Position numbers and translations under genes: made by a program
NCBI RefSeq assembly: GCF_011044995.1
Contig: NZ_JAAKZW010000051.1
Coordinates: forward strand, 1 to 37,527
Direction of reading: 5' to 3'
DNA length: 37,527 nucleotides
DNA from: Streptomyces mesophilus
GTDB taxonomy: Bacteria > Actinomycetota > Actinomycetes > Streptomycetales > Streptomycetaceae
The notes under the pieces: generated by a model
What the model saw: the letters and a program-made list of their open reading frames with translations, nothing else
Database searches by the model: none
Told to the model about the DNA's origin: nothing
In this document: one piece after another, positions 30,495 through 37,527 of the stretch
Layout: every line of letters starts with the position of its first letter
Numbering within the stretch: the stretch's first letter is position 1

Positions 30495-30514
30495 CCTGGG
30501 GGTTTTCCCCCAGG
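30495..30514 (+). terminator. Hairpin with TTTT loop after small-protein gene 2
   Basis: CCTGGGGG, loop TTTT, CCCCCAGG: an exact 8-bp stem ten bases after the stop codon. Confidence 0.85.
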
Positions 30515-30558
30515 AGAAGTTCCTGGTCAACCGGGTGTTCCGCAAGATCCACGGACTC

Positions 30559-30592
30559 TAACGTCGAAGTATCGGCGCCATCACAGGCGCCG
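30559..30592 (+). promoter_or_regulatory. -10 box and 5' leader hairpin of small membrane protein gene
   Basis: TAACGT (30559-30564) is a plausible -10. RNA starting about 30572 would begin at once with CGGCGCC-ATCACA-GGCGCCG (30573-30592), a 7-bp hairpin ending 7 bases before the AGGAG ribosome site. Such a 5' hairpin often stabilises mRNA. Confidence 0.45.
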
Positions 30593-30609
30593 CGACACCA
30601 GGAGTCCCC

Positions 30610-30879
30610 ATGCGCAGGATCGCCCTCACTCTGGGCCTGATCGTCGGCACCTATCTGATCGTCCGCGCCCTCGCCGAACCGTTCGTGATCGACTTCGGCG
30701 ACCCCTCCACATACGCCGCGGACTGGGGCGGACCGAGTCTGATCGGCGTACTCGCGGTGCACTGTCTGCCGGGGGTGCTCTCGGCGTGGCTGATGGTCCG
30801 CATGGCCCGTCGCCGCTTCGGCCGCAGCTCCGTGAGCTCCGGCCACGGCCCCGTACAAGCGGGCTCGCGCGGCCGGTAG
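30610..30879 (+). CDS. Small membrane protein, unknown function
   Basis: An 89 aa protein with two predicted membrane helices (about residues 4-22 and 43-64), an outside-facing loop (FVIDFGDPSTYAADWGGPS) and a basic, Ser/Gly-rich cytoplasmic tail. The ATG at 30610 has AGGAG five bases before it. No domain is recognised. It stands alone between the small-protein pair and the SDR gene. Confidence 0.75.
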   Translation: MRRIALTLGLIVGTYLIVRALAEPFVIDFGDPSTYAADWGGPSLIGVLAVHCLPGVLSAWLMVRMARRRFGRSSVSSGHGPVQAGSRGR

Positions 30880-30895
30880 CCGCCCGGCCCCCCGC

Positions 30896-30980
30896 GGGAC
30901 AAGACTGGGCGCGACCCCGGCCGCGGCGGGAGAAGACCGGGCGCAAGCCCGGCCGCCGCGGGAGAAGACCGGGCGCGACC
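30896..30980 (+). repeat. 2.7 copies of a 32-bp repeat with hairpin cores
   Basis: Units start at 30896, 30928 and 30960 with GGGASAAGACYGGGCGC. The middle copy contains CCGGGC-GCAA-GCCCGG, a 6-bp stem with a GNRA-type tetraloop; the outer copies keep weaker stems. It lies between the small membrane protein stop and the SDR ribosome site. Confidence 0.85.
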
Positions 30981-31006
30981 GGCACCGTAGCGAGGGGAGC
31001 TACGCC

Positions 31007-31876
31007 ATGACCCGATGGACGCCCACCGGCATACCCTCCCAAACCGGCCGCACCTTCCTTGTCACCGGAGGCAGCAGCGGCCTCGGCGCCGAGGTGGTCC
31101 GCGCGCTGTGCGCGGCCGGCGCGGAAGTGGTCCTCACGTGCAGGGACGAGGACAGGGGCCGGGCGGTGGCGGCGTCCGTCGACGGTCCGGCGCCCGAGGT
31201 CCGCCGTCTCGACCTGGCGGACCTGAAGTCGGTGCGCACCTTCGCCGAGACCGTGGCACATCCCGTGGACGTGCTCATCAACAACGCCGGCGTCATGGCG
31301 GTCCCGTACTCCGTGACCGCGGACGGCTTCGAACAGCACATCGGCACCAACCACTTGGGGCACTTCGCCCTCACCGGTCTCCTCCTCGACCGCGTACGCG
31401 ACCGGATCGTCACCGTCTCCAGCGGTCTGCACCGGCTCGGCCGCATCCACTCCGACGATCTCCACTACGAGCACCGCCGCTACCAGCGCTGGCTCGCCTA
31501 CGCCCAGTCCAAACTGGCCAATCTGCTCTTCGCGTACGAACTCCAGCGCCGTCTGCCCGCCGACGGCCCCCTGTCGGTGGCGGCCCACCCCGGCGTCGCG
31601 GCCACCGAGGGCCAGCGCGTCGACACCTCGTTCCAGGGCAAGATCCTGGCCGGCGGCCGCGCCCAGCCCCCGGCCATGGGAGCACTGCCTTTGCTGTACG
31701 CGGCGACGGCGCCGGGTGTCGAGGGAGGCAGCTGCATCGGACCGGACGGAATGTTCCAGCGCAACGGCTATCCGGAGGCGGTGGGCACGAGCGGGCGCTC
31801 CCGGGACACGGCGGTGGCCGGGCGCCTGTGGGAGCTTTCGGAGCGGGCGACCGGGGTGCGGTATCCGGCCGGCTGA
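31007..31876 (+). CDS. SDR family oxidoreductase, retinol-dehydrogenase-like
   Basis: A 289 aa short-chain dehydrogenase. TGGSSGLG is at 20-27, NNAG at 92-95, catalytic S139, and YAQSK with Y165 and K169. An Arg after the second strand (TCRDEDRG, R46) favours NADP(H). The layout with HPGVAATEG and a substrate loop afterwards is that of WW-domain oxidoreductase/retinol dehydrogenase-like SDRs. Substrate unknown. GGGGAG lies 7 bases before the ATG at 31007, and the 32-bp repeats occupy its leader region. Confidence 0.93.
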   Translation: MTRWTPTGIPSQTGRTFLVTGGSSGLGAEVVRALCAAGAEVVLTCRDEDRGRAVAASVDGPAPEVRRLDLADLKSVRTFAETVAHPVDVLINNAGVMAVPYSVTADGFEQHIGTNHLGHFALTGLLLDRVRDRIVTVSSGLHRLGRIHSDDLHYEHRRYQRWLAYAQSKLANLLFAYELQRRLPADGPLSVAAHPGVAATEGQRVDTSFQGKILAGGRAQPPAMGALPLLYAATAPGVEGGSCIGPDGMFQRNGYPEAVGTSGRSRDTAVAGRLWELSERATGVRYPAG

Positions 31877-31951
31877 CGCCGCACGGGCGGGCGGGTGCGG
31901 CACGGTACCCGGCCCCTGGTCACGAGTAATAGGGCAGTAACGCTGCGGCTT

Positions 31952-31979
31952 TAGCGTCTGCGGATCTCGACGCAGATCC
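31952..31979 (+). promoter_or_regulatory. Promoter and two overlapping palindromes before the protease gene
   Basis: TAGCGT (31952-31957) is a possible -10. TCTGCG/CGCAGA (31957-31976) and GGATCT/AGATCC (31962-31979) are overlapping inverted repeats that cannot both fold at once. The second ends directly before the GGAGG ribosome site (31981-31985). Confidence 0.4.
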
Positions 31980-31996
31980 TGGAGGCGCACCCCCTC

Positions 31997-34534
31997 ATGA
32001 ACCCGCCCCGAACATCACGGCGCAGATCCGCCGTGTGGGCGGCGGCCACCGCCGTCGCCGTAGCCGTCTCGGCCCTCGCCGGTTCCACACCTGCCGCGAG
32101 CTCCGCGGACGACCCCCGTGCCACGGTGGACGCAGCCGTCCTCGCCGCTGTCGGACAGGGCAAGGAGTCGGCCTTCTTCGTCGTCCTGGACCACGAGGCC
32201 GATCTGTCGGCCGCCCGGGCGAAGAGGAGCCACGCCGGCAAGGCGAAGGCCGTCTTCGGCGCGCTGCGCGCGCAGGCCGCGCGGACACAGGAGCCGCTGC
32301 GGGACTACCTCGATGCCCGCAAGGTCGGGTATGAGGCGTTCTGGATCACCAACGCTCTGAAGGTCACCGGTGACGAGCAGCTCGTCGACGCCCTCTCCCG
32401 GCGTGACGACGTGCGGCGGATCGTCAAGGAGCAGCGTTACGAGCTGGACGCGGGCGCGCCGTCGCTCGGCCCTGCCGCCGGATCCGCCGCCACCGAGTGG
32501 GGCGTCGCCGACGTCAAGGCGGACCGGGTCTGGTCGGACTACCAGGTCAGGGGCGAGGGCGTCGTCGTCGCGACGATCGACTCCGGTGTGCAGTACGACC
32601 ACCCGGCGCTGGTGGGGAACTACCGGGGCAACAGGGGCGACGGCACCTTCAGCCACGACTACAACTTCTACGACCCGACCGGGCAGTGCACCGGCGGTGT
32701 GCCGTGCGACAACCACGGCCACGGCACGCACACGACCGGCACGGTCGCGGGCGCGAACGGCATCGGTGTCGCCCCGGGCGCGCAGTGGATCGCGGCCAAG
32801 GGCTGCGAGGCCAGGGGCTGCAGCGAAGGCTCGCTCCTCAAGGCGGGCCAGTGGATCCTGGCGCCCACGGACCGCAACGGGCTCAACCCGAAGCCCGAGC
32901 TCGCGCCCGACATCGTCAACAACTCCTGGGGCAGCCCCGGTGCGAGCCCCTTCTACGCGGAGATGGTCGAGGCCTGGCACGCGGCCGGGATCTTCGACAC
33001 GTTCTCGGCGGGCAACGAGGGCGACGGCACCACCTGCGCGACAGCCGGTTCACCCGCGAGCCAGGCCGACGCCTACGCGGTCGGCGCCTACGACTCGACC
33101 GGCAGGATCGCCTCGTTCTCCGGGTTCGGCCCCTCACCGATCGACGGCGGTACGAAGCCGAACATCACGGCGCCGGGCGTCGGCATCCGCTCCAGCTGGC
33201 CCGGCGGCGGATACCGGCTCAGCGACGGTACGTCGATGGCGAGCCCGCACGTCGCCGGCGCCGCCGCGCTGCTGTTGTCGTCTGCCCCCTCGCTGATCGG
33301 CAAGGTCGACGAGACCCGGGCCTTCCTCGATCAGGGCTCCCGTGACGTGGACGACACGCACTGCGGCGGAACGGCGAGCTTCAACAACGTATGGGGAGAG
33401 GGCAAGTTGGACGCCCTCGCAACGGTCGACGCGGCGCCGCACACCGCCGCCACGGTCACCGGCACCCTCACGGACGCCGCGAGCGGTAAGCCGCTCGCCG
33501 GGATCACCGTGACCGCGAAGGCCGGTGAGACGGTACGCACGACCTCGACCGTGGCAGACGGTTCCTACCGGCTGAATCTCACGGCGGGCACGTACACCCT
33601 CACCACGACCGGGTACGGCTACGAGCCGGGCAAGGAGCACCTGCCGCTCACGGCCGGTGAGAAGGTCACGCGCGACCTCGCGCTCGCCGCGCTGCCGATG
33701 CACGCCGTGTCCGGCACGGTCGTCGACGTCCAGGGCAAACCGCTCGCCGGGGCCACCGTGAAGTTCACGGACGCGCCGGTCGACGCGGTCACCTCGGATG
33801 CGAAGGGCACCTTCCGCCTTCCGGCGGTGGCGGAGGGGACCTTCACCCTGGAGGCCGTGCCCGCCTCGCCCGTCCTGTGCAACGGCACCTACCGCGGCCG
33901 GTTGACGGTCGACGGCGACGAGCAGGTGACAGCGGCCGCGCCGCCCCGCACGGACGCGTCCGGGAACAGCTGCGCCCCGGCGACGTACGCATGGATCAGC
34001 GGCGCCACCAAGATCGCGCTGTCCGGTGACGAGAACGCCAAGACGCTCGCCCTGCCGTTCCCGGTCCGGTTCTACGGGGTCGACTACACCTCGGCGAGCA
34101 TCACCACGAACGGTCTGGTCAACTTCCTGGAGCCGCGGCTCGGCGACTACGCCAACACCGCGCTGCCCTCCGCCGCCAAGCCCAACGGCGTGGTGGCCGC
34201 CTTCTGGGACGACCTGACGATCGACTCCAAGGCGAGCGTGAAGACCGCGACCACGGGCACGGCCGGTGAGCGGAAGTTCGCGATCGTATGGGAGAACGCG
34301 GCGTTCTCCGGCTCGACTTCGCAACGGATCAGCTTCGAAGCGGTGTTCGCCGAGGCGACCGGCAGCATCACCCTCCAGTACCGCTCGATCGACGCCAACA
34401 CCCTTGAGGCAGGCGCCAAGGCGACCGTCGGCATCGAGAACCAGGCCGGCACCGACGGCCTCGCGTACTCCGTCGACCAGCCCGTCCTCAAGGACGCATC
34501 CGCCGTCCGCTTCACCCCCGGGAAGACCTCATGA
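31997..34534 (+). CDS. Secreted S8 (subtilisin-family) serine peptidase, bacillopeptidase F-like
   Basis: An 845 aa exported protease. The signal peptide is residues 1-36, with an I9-like propeptide up to about 150. The catalytic domain (about 170-470) has D195 (TIDSG), H242 (HGHGTH), oxyanion N309 (NNSWG) and S413 (GTSMASPH), all intact. Two carboxypeptidase-regulatory-like beta domains follow (about 480-560 and 565-625), then a C-terminal beta-sandwich (FYGVDYTSASITTNGLVNF..., VVAAFWDDL) of a nidogen-like kind. The ATG at 31997 has GGAGG 11 bases before it. The last codons overlap the next gene's ATG (ATGA), so the protease and propeller protein are produced together. Confidence 0.95.
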   Translation: MNPPRTSRRRSAVWAAATAVAVAVSALAGSTPAASSADDPRATVDAAVLAAVGQGKESAFFVVLDHEADLSAARAKRSHAGKAKAVFGALRAQAARTQEPLRDYLDARKVGYEAFWITNALKVTGDEQLVDALSRRDDVRRIVKEQRYELDAGAPSLGPAAGSAATEWGVADVKADRVWSDYQVRGEGVVVATIDSGVQYDHPALVGNYRGNRGDGTFSHDYNFYDPTGQCTGGVPCDNHGHGTHTTGTVAGANGIGVAPGAQWIAAKGCEARGCSEGSLLKAGQWILAPTDRNGLNPKPELAPDIVNNSWGSPGASPFYAEMVEAWHAAGIFDTFSAGNEGDGTTCATAGSPASQADAYAVGAYDSTGRIASFSGFGPSPIDGGTKPNITAPGVGIRSSWPGGGYRLSDGTSMASPHVAGAAALLLSSAPSLIGKVDETRAFLDQGSRDVDDTHCGGTASFNNVWGEGKLDALATVDAAPHTAATVTGTLTDAASGKPLAGITVTAKAGETVRTTSTVADGSYRLNLTAGTYTLTTTGYGYEPGKEHLPLTAGEKVTRDLALAALPMHAVSGTVVDVQGKPLAGATVKFTDAPVDAVTSDAKGTFRLPAVAEGTFTLEAVPASPVLCNGTYRGRLTVDGDEQVTAAAPPRTDASGNSCAPATYAWISGATKIALSGDENAKTLALPFPVRFYGVDYTSASITTNGLVNFLEPRLGDYANTALPSAAKPNGVVAAFWDDLTIDSKASVKTATTGTAGERKFAIVWENAAFSGSTSQRISFEAVFAEATGSITLQYRSIDANTLEAGAKATVGIENQAGTDGLAYSVDQPVLKDASAVRFTPGKTS

Positions 34535-37341
34535 CGCCCACTTCGCGGCGGGCCGTACGGCTCGCCTCCGCCCTGATCGCGGCCGGTCTCACGGTCTCCG
34601 CGCTGCCCGCACTCGCGCACGCCGAGGACGAGCCGAAGCCCCGCAAGCTCACCGAGCAGCAGGCGGCCGCGCTCGCCGAGCGCCTCGAGGTCGACCCGTA
34701 CGCGGCCGTCACGGGCGCCGAAGCCGAGCAGGCGCCGCTACAGGAGGCCGCGGGCAAGCTCACCGCGACCCCCGTCCACCGCATGGAGACGGTACGCGGA
34801 CTCGCCGCGACCGCACCGCTGGCCGGCACACGGGGCGGCTACGCCGTGCTGCACAGCCTGGGCACCGTCGGCCGCTACACCCCGGACGGCACGCGGCTCT
34901 GGCAGCGCGACAACCTCTCGCTGTACGAGGACTGGCAGGTCAAGCCGCAGCGCGTCTACCAGCCCGAGCCGTACCCGGCGCGGATCACGATGGGTCTGAA
35001 CGCCGTCAGTCCGACGGCGGCCACCTCAGAACACGGCTACAGCACCGGCGACTTGACCGGTGACGGGGTGGCAGACGTGGTGTTCACCGCCGAGGTGGGC
35101 GTCGCGCCGTACCGCCCGTTCACCTCGCCCGGATCCACGCTGCCCAACGGCACCTTCGTCACGGTCCTGGACGGCAGGACCGGGCGCACGCTGTGGAGCA
35201 AGCTGTACGCCGACGCCCAGCACGTGAAGATCGTCGACGGTACTCTCCTGGTGAGCGACCAGCCCTCGGCCAACCAGAACGCACCGGCCGACGCCAAGTC
35301 CGCGCTGCACGGGATCCGCTTCTCGTACGCGGAAGGAAAGCTCACGCCGAGCAGCACCTGGACCTATGAGACGGGCGAGCGCGCCGGCCGCTGGGGCTCG
35401 GTCGAGCCGCTGGGCCAGGGCCTGTTCGCGGTGTCGTGGAACAAGCGGCAGACCCCGACCACCGCGCCCGAGGGGCACACCCTGGTGCTCGACTCGCGCG
35501 ACGGCAGCGTCGTCTGGAAGGCCGACGGGGCGCTCTACTCGCGCCAGTTGCACCTGGACGCCGCGCGTGGCCGCGTCGTCGCCCTGGAGCAGAGCGACGT
35601 CCGGGCGGGCCTCACCTATGAACTGGCCTCGTACGACGTGCAGTCGGGCGAGCGCACCACCCTCGACACCCGCGTCAACGCCGTGGCCGTGAACCTCCAG
35701 GTGGGCGACCTGACGGGTGACCGCAAGCCCGAGTACGTCCTCAGCGAGGACACACTCGACCCGGTCGGCTTCGTCAACGCCACCACGGTGCGCGCCCTCG
35801 ACGGGGCCGCGAACGAACTGTGGTCGCACACGGTCAAGCGCGAGGAGGCCAACGCCAAGGACGGCCCCACCGCGTTCGGGCTGCAGATCACCGACCGCCA
35901 GGTGCTCGTCTCGTACCTGATCACCGAGGGCAAGGACACCGCGGCGAACTTCGCCTCCGGCCGCACCGCGCAGCTCACGTCCCTCGCCGGGCGGGACGGC
36001 TCCGTGCGCTGGGACAAGAAGGGGGCCGTCGCCTCCCAGCTGTACGTCCAGCCGTTCACCGTCGACGGCGACACGTATGCGCGCACCGTCGACCACGACC
36101 AGAACATCCGCACCTACCGCGTGGGCAGCGGCAGGCTCGACGAACTCACGCCGCTGCAGGGCGACTTGTCGTTCGCGCAGGCCGTCGACGTGAACGGCGA
36201 CGGCAAGAAGGACGTCGTCACCGGCGGCGAGTCGCGCGGTCTGTGGGCCTACGACGGCCCTTCGCTCGCCGCGGGCCAGCGCAAGGTGCTGTGGACGCGG
36301 ACCATGCCGGGCCGCGTGTACGACCTGGAGCTCGCGGACACCACCGGTGACGGCAAGCCCGAGCTCCTGGTCGCGGCGGACACCGACACGGTCGTCCTCG
36401 GTGCCCGCGACGGCCGGGAGCTCGTACGGATCGACGGCGGCGACTCGTTCGTGCGCTCCGTCACGGGCTCGGACCTGGACCGCGACGGGCGCGCCGAGGT
36501 CATCGTGCCCACCGACAAGGTGCGGGTGTACTCGGCGAGCGGCCGGCTGAAGTGGGCGTACGCGCCGACCGGCGAGCGGGTCGCCTTCTCGGACGTCTCG
36601 GTCGCGGACGGCAGGGTCGTCGCCACGTACAACTCGGCGGGCACGCTCGCCGGCGACGACATCGAGACGGCGGGCGTCGCACTCGACGCCCGCACCGGTG
36701 CGGTGGCCTGGACCGCGGAGCCCAGCGCTGACGTGCGGTCGGCGCTGCTCGAACACGGCACGTTCGCGTCCGAGGAGATCCCGTACGCGGGCGGGCGCGC
36801 TGTGGTCCTGTCCTGGATCGTCAAGGCGGAGGTCGGGTTCGGCACCGTCGTCGAGATCCGCGACGCGCGCACCGGCGAGCGGCTGCACTCCGCGGCGGTC
36901 GGCGGCGCGCACAGCGTCGGGAACTGGTTCACCGGCGAGGAGGGCCTCGTCCTCGGCGCGACGGCACAGTTCCGTACGTTCGCGGCGGACGGGGTCGACC
37001 ACCGGATGTCCACCGTCGCCCCCGTCCAGGGCGGGGCGTTCGCGAACGGACCCGGCGGCCGCCGGCTGCTCGTGGGCGGGATGGAGTCCGGGCTCGGGTT
37101 CTACGACCGGTCCCTGCTCACCACGAGCGACTCGCACGTGAGCTACGAGGCGGGCGACACCACCTTCGCCAGCCGCAACCTCCTCGTGGCCGACCTCGAC
37201 GGCGACGGCGTGGACGAGATCGTCGGGCTCTCCTTCGACCAGGTCGGCCACGACCTGGCCACCGAGCTGGCCGGGACCCGTTACCGGCTGGGCGACGACG
37301 ACCTGCACGGCCTGGTCGTGGTGAAGCTCGCCACCTCCTGA
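34531..37341 (+). CDS. Secreted FG-GAP/VCBS-repeat propeller protein
   Basis: A 936 aa exported protein with a signal peptide ending at about residue 31 (ALAHA). At least six aspartate-rich loops of the FG-GAP/calcium-binding type occur near residues 172, 393, 551, 601, 647 and 886 (for example DLTGDGVADVVF, DVNGDGKKDVV, DLDGDGVDEIVG), separated by PQQ-like blades (LDGRTGRTLWSK, LDSRDGSVVWKA). It probably forms one or two beta-propellers that bind proteins or polysaccharides outside the cell. It overlaps the protease stop by four bases (ATGA), implying a shared job such as holding, presenting or being processed by the protease. Confidence 0.9.
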   Translation: MTPTSRRAVRLASALIAAGLTVSALPALAHAEDEPKPRKLTEQQAAALAERLEVDPYAAVTGAEAEQAPLQEAAGKLTATPVHRMETVRGLAATAPLAGTRGGYAVLHSLGTVGRYTPDGTRLWQRDNLSLYEDWQVKPQRVYQPEPYPARITMGLNAVSPTAATSEHGYSTGDLTGDGVADVVFTAEVGVAPYRPFTSPGSTLPNGTFVTVLDGRTGRTLWSKLYADAQHVKIVDGTLLVSDQPSANQNAPADAKSALHGIRFSYAEGKLTPSSTWTYETGERAGRWGSVEPLGQGLFAVSWNKRQTPTTAPEGHTLVLDSRDGSVVWKADGALYSRQLHLDAARGRVVALEQSDVRAGLTYELASYDVQSGERTTLDTRVNAVAVNLQVGDLTGDRKPEYVLSEDTLDPVGFVNATTVRALDGAANELWSHTVKREEANAKDGPTAFGLQITDRQVLVSYLITEGKDTAANFASGRTAQLTSLAGRDGSVRWDKKGAVASQLYVQPFTVDGDTYARTVDHDQNIRTYRVGSGRLDELTPLQGDLSFAQAVDVNGDGKKDVVTGGESRGLWAYDGPSLAAGQRKVLWTRTMPGRVYDLELADTTGDGKPELLVAADTDTVVLGARDGRELVRIDGGDSFVRSVTGSDLDRDGRAEVIVPTDKVRVYSASGRLKWAYAPTGERVAFSDVSVADGRVVATYNSAGTLAGDDIETAGVALDARTGAVAWTAEPSADVRSALLEHGTFASEEIPYAGGRAVVLSWIVKAEVGFGTVVEIRDARTGERLHSAAVGGAHSVGNWFTGEEGLVLGATAQFRTFAADGVDHRMSTVAPVQGGAFANGPGGRRLLVGGMESGLGFYDRSLLTTSDSHVSYEAGDTTFASRNLLVADLDGDGVDEIVGLSFDQVGHDLATELAGTRYRLGDDDLHGLVVVKLATS

Positions 37342-37390
37342 GCCCCCTGGGGCCTGGGGGTGTCCTGCCGCCCGGCTCCCGCGTCGACCG

Positions 37391-37440
37391 GCGCGGGGGC
37401 AGGCGGCGACCCCAGGCGCGGGGGCAGGCGGCAACCCTGG
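37391..37440 (+). repeat. 25-bp tandem duplication ahead of the terminator
   Basis: Units at 37391-37415 and 37416-37440 agree at 22 of 25 positions. The end of the second unit (GCAACCCTGG) is the first half of the left arm of the following hairpin. Confidence 0.8.
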
Positions 37441-37472
37441 ATCTCGGGCGGCATCCCGAGATCCAGGGTTGC
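37431..37472 (+). terminator. 18-bp perfect stem terminator
   Basis: GCAACCCTGGATCTCGGG (37431-37448), loop CGGCAT, exact reverse complement 37455-37472. It ends the protease-propeller operon about 90 bases after the stop. No gene is supported in the remaining bases to the window edge. Confidence 0.93.
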
Positions 37473-37527
37473 TCTGCGATTCGAGGCCGCCCGGTACCGG
37501 CACGCTCAGCAGCCCGCACCCCCATCC

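Noticed and set aside
35026..37503. An 825-codon open frame opposite the propeller gene
   Set aside because: Composition is typical of an antisense shadow (long runs of R, V, G and D) and no signal or motif is present; the plus-strand protein has a signal peptide and repeated motifs.

Overview
The window is high-GC actinobacterial chromosome, almost certainly Streptomyces. The signs are strong G/C bias at codon third positions, frequent GTG starts, TANNNT boxes 7-8 bases ahead of ATG starts (leaderless mRNAs), a Ser/Thr kinase with a Gly/Ser-rich extracellular stalk, DUF6421 and DUF5134 proteins, and a GC-rich intergenic repeat at the left edge that is common in Streptomyces.

Layout. 1-8.3 kb is a housekeeping block: a membrane Ser/Thr kinase, a CitE-like DUF6986 aldolase behind an IclR-type palindrome, an endonuclease/exonuclease/phosphatase-fold hydrolase, the electron-transfer flavoprotein pair etfB-etfA, a flavin reductase-like protein, a thioredoxin and a lysophospholipid acyltransferase. 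At 8.3-9.6 kb a transglutaminase-like gene and a B3/4-domain gene form an operon behind an 18-bp inverted repeat. At 9.65-13.15 kb lies a nested insertion-sequence island. An old IS5-family transposase is split by a second IS5-like element that carries a small membrane-protein ORF, and an IS701-family element then landed in the CTAG duplication left by the second one. 13.1-19.3 kb is a six-gene leftward cluster (flavin monooxygenase, HSL-type hydrolase, DUF6421, SDR, threonine aldolase-like enzyme, zinc-ribbon protein) facing a divergent PadR regulator.

20-26 kb holds single genes: a predicted secreted peptide, a glycerophosphodiesterase, a GNAT acetyltransferase, a glyoxalase-fold protein, a lipoprotein, a secreted PQQ-type sugar dehydrogenase behind a DasR-like operator, a Nudix hydrolase, an AAC(3)-type acetyltransferase and a DinB-like protein. 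26.1-30.9 kb encodes membrane proteins (DUF5134, an M56 metallopeptidase, a PAP2 phosphatase coupled to a HAD hydrolase), two paralogous 57-58 aa proteins with identical leaderless promoter geometry, and a small membrane protein. 31.0-37.3 kb has an SDR and then a secreted subtilisin-family protease translationally coupled to a secreted FG-GAP/PQQ-like propeller protein, closed by an 18-bp-stem terminator.

No CRISPR array, tRNA, rRNA, phage module or biosynthetic gene cluster was seen. The most unusual items are the nested IS island with its passenger ORF, the duplicated leaderless small-protein genes, the transglutaminase-operon inverted repeat beside the IS edge, and the protease-propeller pair.
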